A stretch of DNA of 64,000 nt. It comes from Babylonia areolata. Taxonomy: Eukaryota > Mollusca > Gastropoda > Neogastropoda > Buccinidae. Location of the stretch: NCBI RefSeq assembly GCF_041734735.1, contig NC_134896.1, positions 37,784,039 to 37,848,038 of the forward strand, read 5' to 3'. Position 1 is the first letter of the stretch, and each line of letters opens with the position of its first letter. Of the stretch, positions 11,545-25,300 are shown in pieces. The notes beneath the pieces are model-generated. The model ran no database searches. It was given only the letters and a program-made list of their open reading frames with translations, and was not told where the DNA came from. The translations under genes were made by a program, and so were the position numbers.

Positions 11545-12480
11545 GACTGGTTCACACCCCTGTTAAACGGGGTCTCTCCAGCTGACCCCTGTACAACAGG
11601 GTCTCTCCAACTGACTCCTGTACACAAAGGTCTCTCCAGCTGACCCCTGTACAACAGGGTCTCTCCATCAGTCCATGTGACCCCTGTACACAAAGGTCTC
11701 TCCGGCTGACCCCTGTACATCAGGGTCTCTCCATCAGTCCATGTGACCCCTGTTCAACAAGGTCTCTCCAACTGACCCCTGTACACAAAGGTCTCTCCAG
11801 CTGTCCCCTGTACAACATGGTCTCTCCATCAGTCCATGTGACCCCTGTACACAAAGGTCTCTCCGGCTGACCCCTGTACACCAGGGTCTCTCCGTCAGTC
11901 CATGTGACCCCTGTTCAACAAGGTCTCTCCAGCTGACCCCTGTACAAGGTCTCTCCAGCTGACCCCAGTACAACAGGGTCTCTCCATGTGACCCCAGTAT
12001 GACAGGGCCTCTCCAGTTGACCCCTGTACACCAGAATCTCTTGTGTACAACAGGGCTCTCCATGTGACCTCTGTACAACAGGGTCTCTCCATGTGATCCC
12101 TGTACAACAGGGTCTCTCCATGTGATCCCTGTACAACAGGGTCTCTCCATGTGACCTCTGTACACCAGGGTCTCTCCAGCTGACCCCTGTACACCAGGGT
12201 CTCTCCAGCTGACCCCTGTATACCAGGGTCTCTCCTGTACAACAGGGCTCTCCATGTGACCCCTGCACAACATGGTCTCTCCAGCTGACCCCTGTACAAC
12301 AGGGTTTCTCCTGTACAACAGGGCTCCTCGTGTGACCTCTGTACAACCGGGTCTCTCCATGTGACCCCTGTACAACAGTCTCTCCAGCTGACCCCTGTAC
12401 AACATAGTCTCTCCAGCTGACCCTTGTACAACAGGGGTTCTCCTTGTGACCCCTGTACACCAGGACTTCTCCAGCCCACA
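11545..12480. repeat. Minisatellite, ~29 bp unit, ~30 copies
   Basis: Each unit is close to GTCTCTCCAGCTGACCCC plus TGTACAACAGG. A variant unit has CTCTCCATGTGACCCC. All reading frames through this array on the minus strand stay open by chance of the unit, giving spurious ORFs. Confidence 0.95.
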
Positions 12481-12559
12481 GGTCTGCATATGGTCAGCAT
12501 GGGGAGGGTTGGTGACAGTGCGTGAGGGGAGGAGGGAGGAGGAAGAGATGGCCATGTGG

Positions 12560-13160
12560 AGGAGGGGGTATTGAGGAGTGTTAAGGGGAGGGGACTGTGT
12601 GTTGGGGGTGTGGGGGCACACTGTGTGCTGGCTGGAGGGCTGTCAGTGTTGTGGGGGCGGGGCCAGTGTTGGGAGATGTGGGGGTGGGGGCAGTGTTGTA
12701 AGGGGTGGGGGCAGTGTGTTGGGGGTTGGGGCAGTGTGTTGGGGTGTGGCGGCAGTATGTTGGGGGGTGAGGGCAGTGAGTTGAGGGTGAAGGCAGTGTG
12801 TTGTGGGGGTGAAGGCAGTGTGTTGTAAGGGGTTGGGGCAGTGTGTTGTATGGGGTGGGGGCAGTGTGTTGGGGGTGGGGGCAGAGTGTTGGAGGTGGGG
12901 GCAATGTGTTGTAAGGGGTGGAGGCAGAGTGTTGGGGGTAGGGGCAGAGTGCTGGGGGTGGGGACAGAGTGTTGTTAGGGGTGGGGCCAGTGTGTTGGGG
13001 GGTGGGGGCTGTCAGTGTACAGGATTGGGGGCAGTATGTTGGGGGTGGGGGCAGTGTGTTGAGGGGTGGGGACAGTATGTTGGGGGTGGGGACAGTGTGT
13101 TGAGGGGTGGGGGCAGTATGTTTGGGGGTGGGGGCTGTCAGTGTAGGGTAGGGTTAGGAG
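12560..13160. repeat. GT-rich minisatellite (~20-24 bp unit) reaching the CoREST stop codon
   Basis: Units on the plus strand are close to GGGGTGGGGGCAGTGTGTTG. The unit carrying the CoREST stop (minus strand ACACTGACAGCCCCCACC) recurs near 13004-13022 and in weaker form near 12636-12655, showing that the sequence around the stop codon is itself part of the array. Confidence 0.9.
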
Positions 13161-13240
13161 CAGTGTGGGGAGGGAGGTTGGCAGGAGGGCGGATGAGGGG
13201 TGGAGGCTGCTGGAGAACTGTCTTCAGTGGAACGGCCACT
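13138..13240 (-). CDS. RCOR: CoREST exon 13: proline-rich C-terminus and stop
   Basis: The frame reads [20 protein letters not shown] and continues [13 protein letters not shown] to TGA. The [11 protein letters not shown] motif resembles the C-terminal ends of RCOR2/RCOR3-type proteins. The acceptor is TTTTCTCTGCAG before base 13240, whose A completes the split Arg codon left by exon 12 (AG + A). The stop codon sits in the first unit of the GT-rich minisatellite downstream. Confidence 0.85.
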
Positions 13241-16200
13241 CTGCAGAGAAAAGACATTCAACACTTCAGCACCTTGCGTAATTCAACATCATGTGTTGAA
13301 ATTCTCTTCAACATCACAACGCTATTCAACACGTGTTAACCCTTCAACAAGACAACACTATTGAACACAATGTATGTTCGTTCTTTAGTTTAGCATATTT
13401 TCACAATTAGTGATATCAGACGATAAAAAAATAACTATTAAAAATAAAAAGGGAGGGGGGTTGGGGGAGGGGAGAGGGAAGATGAAAACAGAAAAGGTAG
13501 AAAACTACCAAAAAAATATATAACTAACATGCAATTACATTTAACAGTAACAATTCAATAATGATAATAATAATCAGAAACCATTAACACAATTCTGAAG
13601 TACATTAAAGGAATGTAGAAATAGGACTATGAACTAATGCCTGTGAAAGTTCGACCATAAGAACCTCGTCAGAAATAACATTCCAAAAATCATCTGCAGA
13701 ATAGTTTTTTCCCTTTGAAATACTTGGGAAAGAAGGTATGTAACTGCTGACAGTGAAACAAACAATGATGCAAGCTGAACTGCTGACCACAGATGCACGT
13801 AACATTTTTACTATACTTGGTCTTCAGCGCATCAAGTTTTATATGGAAGAAAGTAGATCTTATTAATCTTCTATTGCAAGCTGACGGATTCGATATCTTT
13901 TCTTTAATAAAATTCTCAGGGAATAATGTCCCTTTATGTTTTAAAAACTTTTCCTTCCATCGTTTATGAAAACGACCCGATGCTGATTTTTCTAACAAAG
14001 TGTATGCCTCTTTTACGGAAAGATGGACATGTATTTTGGTCAGTTTTTCTGAGTCTTGTGCTCCTCTTTTAGCTGCTTTATCAGCAGTTTCATTGCCATG
14101 AATGCCCACATGAGAAGGCACCCAACAAAAACTGACCTCAGTCCCTTTAATCCTCAAACAATGTACCAAATGATTTGCCTCAATAACTAAGTCAGGTCTT
14201 GTTTCAAGGCTAAATAATTCTAGAGCATAAAGTACTGATTTGGAATCAACAAAGAATGCTATTTTTGAGAAAACTATTTAATGGCAAGTTAAGCAGTTCA
14301 GAGCTTGAAAAATAGCAATTAGCTCAGCCGTGAATATGGAAAGATTTTTTCCAATAAAGTAAGATTTTTCAACTTAAAAGGCAGGAATATAGAAAGCCCC
14401 ACAAGCATTTTTGTCATCAAGAACAGATCCCATCTGTAAATATATGGAGATGATTCTGATATTTTTCTGCTATATGAATTCTGGCGGTACTTGTCATGAT
14501 ATCGATGTTTTCTTCCTGTTTTGTTTCAGAATGACTGCTATCAAAATCTGCTTTCAACATTTCCCAGAAAGGTACAGGAGTATGATGTGGTTTTGCAGCT
14601 AACTCTTTCATGTTAACATCAGATTCTTTTAAAAAATTTGAAACACAAGTTGCGACCGTTTCTTGTGATGAAATGGCTTTAGCACTCTTAGGAAAATCAA
14701 TGTCAGATCTTACTGTCAGTTCATCAGCAATGAATTTTTTTGTCATTGAAGTGTATCTCACAACAAATTTTGCTGTTACTAACTCACGATGTTCATCTTA
14801 GATCTTACAAGGGCCACGGAAAGATGAATCAATGTTTTTGTATCCATTCCCCAGGGTAAACGGCTTATAATTTTCATAAATTGATACTTTTCCTTGCCTT
14901 TGTTAAGGTATAATCAAAGGGAATGTTCCATGTCAGCTTTGAGGTAAGGTAAACACCTAAAAACTTCACACCTGTTTATAATCAATGACGTCACCAAGTA
15001 ATTTAAAAATGGGTATGCAAGATGGGTTACCACCTGAATTAAACATCATACATGTTTTTTTCAGTTGACAAAGCTAAACCATTTTCAAAATATAGTTTAC
15101 CAAGGTTATCAAGATCAGATTGATACAATCGACATTTGTAATTCTGTGCTCTTTGTGGGGTTGACTTTTTTAGATTGACACCCATCCACACACATATATC
15201 ATCAGCATACTGTACTAAAACTACACAATTTGGCAATGACTTTGGGAGATCCTGAATATCAAAGAGAATAGGGGCTGTAACTGAGCCCTGTGGAATTCCT
15301 GTGTCAAGTTTATGTGGCAAAGAATAATGCGTTCCCACCCTTGCTTGAATAATTCTATTAGATAAAAAGCTTTTTATATACCCATAGAGATTACCAGATA
15401 TTCCAAATGATTTCAGTTTGTATAACAGACATTTGTGCCAGACCTGACTGTAGGCTTTTATTACATCAAAAAACGTTGCTGGGACACTTTTTCTGGGGGC
15501 AAAATGACATTTTATATGAGTTGTAATCTTTACAAGGTGTTGACCGTTGATCTTCCTTTTCTTAAGCCAGCCTGGTTCACTGGAATGATACTGTATTTCT
15601 CACAGTAAGTTATTATTCTCAACAGGACAGTTTTTTCCATTAATTTATTGACATGCAAGGCCAAAGCAATAGGCCTATAGCTATTTTTATTATGTTTAGG
15701 TTTTACTGCTTTTAAAACTGGTACAACTATTGTTATCTTCCATATATGTGGTACAGTTCCAGATATCCAACATTTCAGATATATTTTGTGTAGGAAAACG
15801 ATAAATTTTTTTGGAATGTGTTTTAGCATCTGATTAGATAGTGCATCGATACCAACTGAACTTTTTTCTATTGCTAAGGGAAGCTGTAGTGGTTTGTAAC
15901 TCCTAATATGTAATAGGAGAATTAAACCCCAAGTCATTTTGCGGAATGGGATCACTGTATAAAACACTATTTTCTTCTCTGTCTCTGTGTGTTTTACACG
16001 CAGGTGATCAGCCTTCGTATTTGCTATTTTTCGCAAACATTTCAACAAAGATTTCTGCCTTTTCCTGATCTGCTAGTAAGATGTTTTGTGAGTCATTTGA
16101 TATTGGGCAACTTGGTAACTTTATTCCATTTCTTTCATTTTTGTCCAAACTTTATTAAAGTCTTTATGATCTGAAATTTCTTGTGAACAAAATGATGACC

Positions 16201-16292
16201 AATGATCTTTTTTAGCTTGGGCAACTATCATATTACTCTGAGTGTTTGCTTTCTTCATTTCTTTGTGGTTTTGGGGCGTGCGCATGCATTTG

Positions 16293-16331
<39 letters not shown>

Positions 16332-19300
16332 ATGCCTCAGGAGTGTGACAATGTGCACGTGTTGGTTGAACTGAGATCCACGAAAGTGAAAAGAGCTAAG
16401 AAATGAAGATCAAACCTGAACAGCTCACACAGGACAGGGAGCTTTTGCATGGACAGGACAAGACGGGACAGGACAGGACAGGACAACATCAAACCCAACA
16501 CACTGACAATCCATCATCAAAGATGGCAAGTGACCCTGCTCGCACCTGCTGTTGGTGGCGGCGGTGATGGTGGTGGCGGGAGGGGGGGCAGGGGTGGTGG
16601 CTGATCCAGCCAGGAGTGGAGCAGGCTGAGGGAGGAGAGGAGGGGGCAGGATGTGGGGGGTGTTGCCGTTGATGGGGAACCCTGGTCGGCACACGGCAGA
16701 GGCCTCAGTGATCCCCTGCACACAGAAACGCCTCCACCACATCACCACTTTTATGTTTTCTTTTAACAAATATCACTGAAGGTGTTAACACATACGTAAC
16801 ACATAGATAGTAATATAGGTAAATATATATTTGTTCACATATACATACATAGATACTTGGAAAAATAACTAACAAAACAAACAGAACAGAGAGTTTGTCA
16901 CTCTACCCTCTACCTCTCGTCAGCTGTCTCACCCTCCCTCCCTTTCCCCACTGTCCCTATTCCACCTGGTCAGTTGACCACCTGCACACCTCCCCTCCCC
17001 ACACACCCTCCACCTCATCACTCCATCACCCACACACCCTCCACCCCATCACCCATACCCACACACCCTCCACTCCCATCACCCACACACCCTCCACTCC
17101 CATCACCCACACACCCTCCACTCCCATCACCCACACACCCTCCACTCCATCACCCACACACACTCTACTCCATCACCCACACACACTCTACTCCATCACC
17201 CACACACCCTCCACTCCCATCACCCACACACCCTCCACTCCATCACCCACACACCCTCCACTCCATCACCCATACCCACACACCCTCCACTCCACCACCC
17301 ACACACCCTCCACTCCATCACCCACACAACCTCCACTCCACCCATACCCACACACCCACCACTCCCACCACCCATACTCACACACCCTCCACTCCCACCA
17401 CCCATACCCACACACCCTCCACTCCACCACCCATACCCACACACCCTCCACTCCACCCACCACCCATACTCACACACCCTCCACTCCACCACCCATACCC
17501 ACACACCCTCCACTCCACCCACCACCCATACCCACACACCCTCCACTCCACCACCCATACCCACACACCCTCCACTCCATCACCACCCATACCCACACAC
17601 CCTCCACTCCCACCACCCATACCCAAACACCCTCCACTCCATCACCACCCATATCCACACACCCTCCACTCCATCACCACCCATACCCACACACCCTCCA
17701 CTCCCACCACCCATACCCACACACCCTCCACTCCATCACCACCCATCACCCACACACCCTCCACTCCACACCCATACCCACACACCCTCCACTCCATCAC
17801 CACCCATCACCCACACACCCTCCACTCCCACCACCCATACCCACACACCCTCCACTCCCAACACCCATACCCACACACCCTCCACTCCATCACCACCCAT
17901 ACCCACACACCCTCCACTCCCACCACCCATATCCACACACCCTCCACTCCATCACCACCCATCACCCACACACCCTCCACTCCATCATCACCCATACCCA
18001 CACACCCTCCACTCCATCACCACCCATACCCACACACCCTCCACTCCACCACCCATACCCACACACCCTCCACTCCACCCACCACCCATACTCACACACC
18101 CTCCACTCCACCACCCATACCCACACACCCTCCACTCCACCCACCACCCATACCCACACACCCTCCACTCCACCACCCATACCCACACACCCTCCACTCC
18201 ATCACCACCCATACCCACACACCCTCCACTCCCACCACCCATACCCAAACACCCTCCACTCCATCACCACCCATATCCACACACCCTCCACTCCATCACC
18301 ACCCATACCCACACACCCTCCACTCCCACCACCCATACCCACACACCCTCCACTCCATCACCACCCATCACCCACACACCCTCCACTCCACACCCATACC
18401 CACACACCCTCCACTCCATCACCACCCATCACCCACACACCCTCCACTCCCACCACCCATACCCACACACCCTCCACTCCCAACACCCATACCCACACAC
18501 CCTCCACTCCATCACCACCCATACCCACACACCCTCCACTCCATCACCACCCATATCCACACACCCTCCACTCCCACCACCCATATCCACACACCCTCCA
18601 CTCCATCACCACCCATCACCCACACACCCTCCACTCCATCATCACCCATACCCACACACCCTCCACTCCATCACCACCCATACCCACACACCCTCCACTC
18701 CCACCACCCATACCCACACACCCTCCACTCCACCACCCATACCCACACACCCTCCACTCCATCACCCACACAACCTCCACTCCACCACCCATACCCACAC
18801 ACCCTCCACTCCACCACCCATACCCACACACCCTCCACTCCATCACCCACACACCCTCCACTCCATCACCACCCATACCCACACACCCTCCACTCCATCA
18901 CCACCCATACCCACACACCCACCACTCCATCACCCACGCCCACACACCCACTCCATCACCCATACCCACACACCATCCACTCCACAACCCATACCTGTCC
19001 TCAGGTCATTCCACAACCCCACTTCAACTTCCATGCCAGTTGTTTGGTATTCACAGTTCTATTCCATTCAGCATGGTCACCTCCACATCCCCCCACCAAC
19101 CCACCCCTATATCACTCTTGCTCTTCTCCCCCACACACCTCCCCTCCCCACCAGCCATGGACTCACCTCTCCAGTGTCCTTCACCTCTGGACAGGTCAGC
19201 GGGAGAGCAGCAGGTAAAGTGGTGATGGTGGTGGAGGACAGGGGTGGGACGGCACCAGGGATGGTCTCCCCTTGCTGAGCGGCGACACGCAGCCCGCGCT

Positions 19301-22300
19301 CGGCCTCATACTCTGCCAGCACCTCGTCAAGGTTGTAGCGGCGTCGGAAGTTGGCGAAGAAGCTGCGCACATGAACCTCCATCTTGTTGCCAATCATCTC
19401 GGCAATTGCCTTGAAGTCCTTGCCGTACTGACGAACCCCTGTCACAACAAGGATGCAACACATTCTCATTCTCAGATGTAATGGCCGATAAGTACTTTGA
19501 CTGACACGCACTGTCAACTGAAGTTTAAAACAGTGACTGATATTGACTGTCTCTTCCTGTTTTAGACTCTATAAAAAGGATCAGTGACCAGTGCACTTGA
19601 GACAGCATACACTCTGTAAAAAGGGTCAGTGACTTTATTGTGCAGCAGACAGCACTTTCTTCCTGTTAACTCACTCAGTACGGCCAGTCCTCTCTTCTCC
19701 TCTACACAGACCCCTCGGATGTCCAGTGGGTGTCTGAATGACCCAACCTTTAGCTTCCGTCGTCAGAAGTGTGGTATTCTATGTCAACATTCACGTCTTC
19801 AGTATAAGAGCCTTCCGCTTGCAATATTTTGATGATGGTAATTGGGGTGAAACGCTGTTAACGTCGACTCTTTCGCCGTTAGTATGGAGAGAGTTAACAC
19901 TCTGTAAATCAGCCCGTGACTATTGTGTCAGGATACAGAACTATAGAGCATGACACATGAAGAAGGAATACAGAATCACAGAGAATAACATGATAAAGAA
20001 GACAAGACTGTAAACAATGACAAACAATAAAGGAAGACAGGGTTACAGACAATGACAATAAAGGAAGACAGGATTACAGACAATGATAAACAATAAAGGA
20101 AGACAGGATAACAGACAATGATAAACAATAAAGGAGGACATGATAACAGACAATGACAAACAATGAAGGAAGACAGGGTTACAGACAATGAAGGAAGACA
20201 GGGTTACAGACAATGAAGGAAGACAGGATTACAGACAATGACAAACAATGAAGGAAGACAGGGTTACAGACAACGACAAACAATGAAGAAAGACAGGATT
20301 ACAGACAATGACAAACAATGAAGGGAGACATGGTTACAATGACAAACGATGAAGGAAAACAGGATTATAGACAATGACAAACAACAAAGGAAGACAGGGT
20401 TACAGACAATGACAATAAAGGAAGACAGGATTACAGACAATGACAATAAAGGAAGACAGGATTACAGACAATGACAAACAATGAAGGAAGACAGGATTAC
20501 AATGACAAACAATGAAGGAAGACAGGGTTACAAAGACAAACAGTGAAGGAAGATAGGATTACAGACAATGAAGGAAGACAGGATTACAGACAATGACAAA
20601 CAAAGAAGACAGGGTTACAAACAGTGAAGGAAGACAGGGTTACAAAGACAAACAATGAAGGAAGATAGGATTACAGACAATGAAGGAAGACAGGATTACA
20701 GACAATGACAAACAATGAAGAAAGACAAGATTACAGACAATGACAATGAAGGAAGACAGGATTGCAATGACAAACAGTGAAGGAAGACAGGGTTACAATG
20801 ACAAACAATGAAGGAGGACAGGATTACAAACAATGACAAACAATGAAGGAGGACAGGATTACAAACAATGACAAACAATGAAGGAGGACAGGATTACAAA
20901 CAATGAAGGAAGACAGGATTACAATGACAATGAAGGAAGACAGGATTACAGACAATGACAAACAATGAAGGAAGACAGGGTTACAATGACAATGAAGGAA
21001 GACAGGATTACAGGCAACGACAAACAATGAAGGAAAACATAGTATTACAGACAGTACCAGTATCAGTAGCTCAAGGAGGCGTCACTGCGTTACAGACAGT
21101 GACAAACAATGAAAGAAGACAGGATTACAGACAATGACAAACAATGAAGGAAGACAGGATTACAATGACAAACAATGAAGAAAGACAAGGTCACAGACAA
21201 TGACAATGAAGGAAGACAGGATTACAGGCAATGACAAACAACGAAGGAAGACAGGATTACAGACAATGAAGAAAGACAGGATTACACACAGTGACCAACA
21301 ATGAAGGAAGACAGGATTACAGACAATGACAATGAAGAAAGACAGGATTACAGGCAATGACAAACAACGAAGGAAGACGGGATTACAGACAATGAAGAAA
21401 GGATTACACACAGTGACAAACAATGAAGGAAGACAGGATTACAGACAATGAAGGAAGACAGGATTACAGACAATGACAAACAATGAAGGAAGACAGGATT
21501 ACAGACAATGAAGGAAGACAGGGTTACAGACAATGAAGGAAGACAGGGTTACAGACAATGACAAACAATGAAGGAAGACAGGATTACAGACAATGAAGGA
21601 AGACAGGATTACAGGCAATGACAAACAATGAAGGAAGACAAGATTACAGACAATGAAGAAAGACAGGATTACACAAAGTGACAAACAATGAAGACAGGAT
21701 TACAGGCAATGACAAACAATGAAGGAAGACAGGGTTACAGACAATGAAGGAAGACAGGGTTACAGACAATGACAAACAATGAAGGAAGACAGGATTACAG
21801 ACAATGACAAACAATGAAGGAAAACATAGTATTACAGACAGTATCAGTATCAGTAGCTCAAGGAGGCGTCACTGCGTTCGGTCAAATCCATATACGCTAC
21901 ACCACATCTGCCAAGCAGATGCCTGACCAGCAGCATAACCCAATGCCCTTAGTCAGGCCTTGAGAAAAAAAAATCAATAGAAAATAATAGATAAATAAAT
22001 AATAATATTAATATTTATAGGGCGCAAAATTTTGATGAAATTACAGACAATGACAAACAATGAAGGAAGACAGGATTACAGACACTGACAAACAATGAAG
22101 GAAGACATAGTATTACAGACAATGACAAACAGTGAAGGAAGACAGGGTTACAGACACTGACAAACAATGAAGGAAAACATAGTATTACAGACAATGACAA
22201 ACAATGAAGGAAGACAGGGTTACAGACAGTGACAAACAATGAAGGAAGACAGGGTTACAGACAGTGACAAACAATGAAGGAAGACAGGGTTACAGACAGT

Positions 22301-25300
22301 GACAAACAATGAAGGAAGACAGGGTTACAGACACTGACAAACAATGAAGGAAGACAGGGTTACAGACAGTGACAAACAGTGAAGGAAGACAGGGTTACAG
22401 ACACTAACAAACAATGAAGGAAGACAGGGTTACAGACACTAACAAACAATGAAGGAAGACAGGGTTACAGACACTAACAAACAATGAAGGAAGACAGGGT
22501 TACAGACAGTGACAAACAGTGAAGGAAGACAGGGTTACAGACAGTGACAAACAGTGAAGGAAGACAGGGTTACAGACAATGATGAAAATGAAGGAAAGCA
22601 GGATTACAGACAATGACAAACAATGAAGGAAGACACTCACCTTGCACAGCCAGCAACAGGTCCTCGTTAGTCCAGCGTGAGTTTATTTTGTGGGGCAGCT
22701 GTGAAACAGTCACACCATAGAAGTGTGCACGATATCACTGGGATTATACACTGAATATCATGACTGGACTATAAATTCTGTATCACATGACAGTGGGTTA
22801 TACACAGTGGGTTATAAACTGTAAATTATGACTTGCAGAATTTAAAAATCTGACAGAGCACAAACATCCACCCCAATTCTGACTTTTTTCTGTTTCTTTT
22901 AAAGCATAAAAATGGTTTTCTTCTTCTTCTTTGTGGGCTGCAACTACCATGTTTTCTTATAATTATGTACGAGTGTGCTTTTACATGAATGACCATTTTT
23001 ACCCTGCCACATGGGTTGCTATAATCCATCGTCAGGGGTTTGCATGCTGGGTATGTTATTGTTTCCATAACCCACCAAACACTGACATGGATTTCATGTG
23101 CATATTTTAATTTTCTGCATGCGTACACACACACTGGGGGTTCAGGCACAAGCAGGTCTGTGCATACGTTAACCCGGGAGATCGGAAAATTCTCCACCCT
23201 TAACCCACCAGGTGCCCCGAAACTGGGGACTGAAGTCAGAAACTTGGGCAAGAATGCCCCCTAAAAATGGTTTTGATTTTGTTCCCTATCAACCAGATTA
23301 CAGCAAGAAGCATGTGAAAGTGCATCATTTGATCTGCGCAGTAACATTTTTTGCTCACTGTCAGTATTAGTTTCTGCTGAAACAAAAACTGTGTGTTGGA
23401 CTGCTAACATTTCCATAGATGGCAACCATATTTATCAGCAGTTAATATCCAGGCAAATTTTAAGGTTACATCTGTCAAAGTTTTCCTTTTTTCCTTTCTT
23501 CATCATGACTTTCTGGCTGGAATACTTCGAACAAAAAAATAAAAAAAAAAAAAAAAAAATCCAAGCACCTCTCGAACACTCCACACAAAAACCACTGACA
23601 AAACCAATATACAAGGAAGATGGTGGATAAAGAGCTGGAAATCATTTTGCTTGTAGGCTTTAATGACATATCACAAAAAATAAATACTCAAAACACTCAT
23701 ATCTTTGCAAGCACACACACACACACTCTCTCTCTCTCTTCACAGATTTTGCCCCCCCCCTCCCCCAAACCCCCGCCTCCCCCATCCCATCCCCCCACTG
23801 GAACACATGGTGAAGCTTACCTCTGCAGGTCGGAAATCCTCCACTCCAGTGCCCAGCTTGTGTTTCTGTAAACTCAGCATCTGTTTGTTATTTTGGACCT
23901 GTAAACAGACCAGTTACACAGAGTAGTGTCTATCTACCTGTTTGGACATATTTGTTTGTTGTTCTGTACTTGTACACAGACAGAGAGAGAGAAGAAGGAA
24001 GGGGAAACCAGGGAAATACACTTATCTATCTGTCTGGTTCGCTGTTTCCCATGCATTTCACAGATACCTTTACAACTTGGATTACTTGCATTGACATAGC
24101 TCACCTGGCTGATGTCAAATGTAAACTGTGAACATACTGTCATATCCCCTCCGATACTATAGATTTATCAAGAAAAGCATTTACACTGTACATGTCATGA
24201 CATCTTATGTAAAGATTTATCAAGATAAGCATGCCATCATGTGAAGTTAACACAAATAAAAAGGGAATATATCATGACATTTCCTGTTACAAATCACAGG
24301 GGATATGTTAAGACATACCCACAAAAATTGTACAAATTACTGGGGATGTCATGACACCCTATCAAATTGTACAAACTACTGGGGATATCTCATGACGAAC
24401 TCTCACATTGTAAAATTTACAAGGGGTATGTCATGACACCCTATCAAATTGTACAAACCACTGGGGATATCTCATGACGAACTCTCACATTGTAAAATTT
24501 ACAAGAGGTATGTCATGACACCCTTTCAAATTGTACAAACTACTGAGGATAGGCCATGGCATCTCCACAAACTGCACAAATGACTGGGGACATGTCATGA
24601 CATCCCCTAAAGTTGTACAATTTACAAGCCAAGAGAAAGACACAACAAACCTGACGTTTGAGGGAGACAATGTCAGAGTCAAGCGACTTGAGGATGGTGT
24701 GGGCCTGGGAGGGGGAGGTAGTCACCATGGTGTGCAGATCACTGCTGTCTAGACACATGCCCTTGGGGGGTCGGCGCTTGTGCTTCATGGGGTTGTGCCG
24801 ACTCTGCCCCGCCTCCTGACGCCGCGGGCCTGCCGATCGCAGCTCTCCTGTTCTCCTGTGACGCATGTCATTTTCCATCATCCACCACACCTGTGTTGTA
24901 TTACAGTAAGTCCTGTCTGACTACTGAATTGTATTAAATTGAACTGAATAGAATTGAATTGAACTGAACTCAACTGAATAGAACTGAACTGAACTGAACT
25001 GTACTGTATTGTATTGTATTCTGTTGTATTGCATTGTATAGTATTACTCTGTTTTGTCACAACATATTTCTCTGTGTGAAATTCAGGCTGCTCTCCCCAG
25101 TGAGTGCAAGTCGCTACACTGAGAGCGTCGCCCATTTTTCTGTGTTTTTTTAGCAGACTATGTGTCTGGACTATCTGGGCTGGAATTGAATGACAGTGGA
25201 GTTCTCCCCAAGTTACATCCCCACTCTCCTGGCAAAAAGGGCTTTAGGACAGTTGACCTTGGTCCCAAAAGGCCAAACAGCCCCCATGACTGCAGCACTA

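Larger units (their letters stand above)
9330..13137 (-). other. RCOR: Probable 3' UTR of CoREST
   Basis: Region between the CoREST stop codon and candidate poly(A) signals. It contains three tandem arrays (12560-13160, 11545-12480, 9845-10140) and otherwise AT-rich unique DNA. No further CoREST-like coding exon was recognised. Its true end is uncertain because several poly(A) signals are available. Confidence 0.45.
19975..22637. repeat. 2.6 kb minisatellite abutting the exon 10 donor, ~35 bp unit
   Basis: Units are close to ACAATGAAGGAAGACAGG followed by ATTACAGACAATGACAA, with an 18-20 bp short form lacking the second half. There are about 80 copies. The array runs to within a few bases of the exon 10 donor: the plus strand reads AATGAAGGAAGACACTCAC and then the exon. 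Two copies of a SINE head interrupt it (21040 and 21836). Confidence 0.96.

Noticed and set aside
11734-12621. 295-codon minus-strand ORF of QGSAGET-type repeats
   Set aside because: Translation of the 29 bp minisatellite in the CoREST 3' UTR; all three minus frames are open over much of it.
12803-13339. 178-codon Gly/Val-rich plus-strand ORF
   Set aside because: Antisense reading of the GT-rich array and CoREST exon 13.
16895-19225. 776-codon plus-strand ORF of His/Thr/Pro/Ser repeats
   Set aside because: It is an open frame through the CoREST intron 11 minisatellite; the unit has no stops and two frames are open at once. There is no non-repetitive coding sequence or domain.
22826-23251. 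141-codon minus-strand ORF
   Set aside because: It lies over a family B SINE and its flank; the same words recur at 48870-49440 without an open frame.
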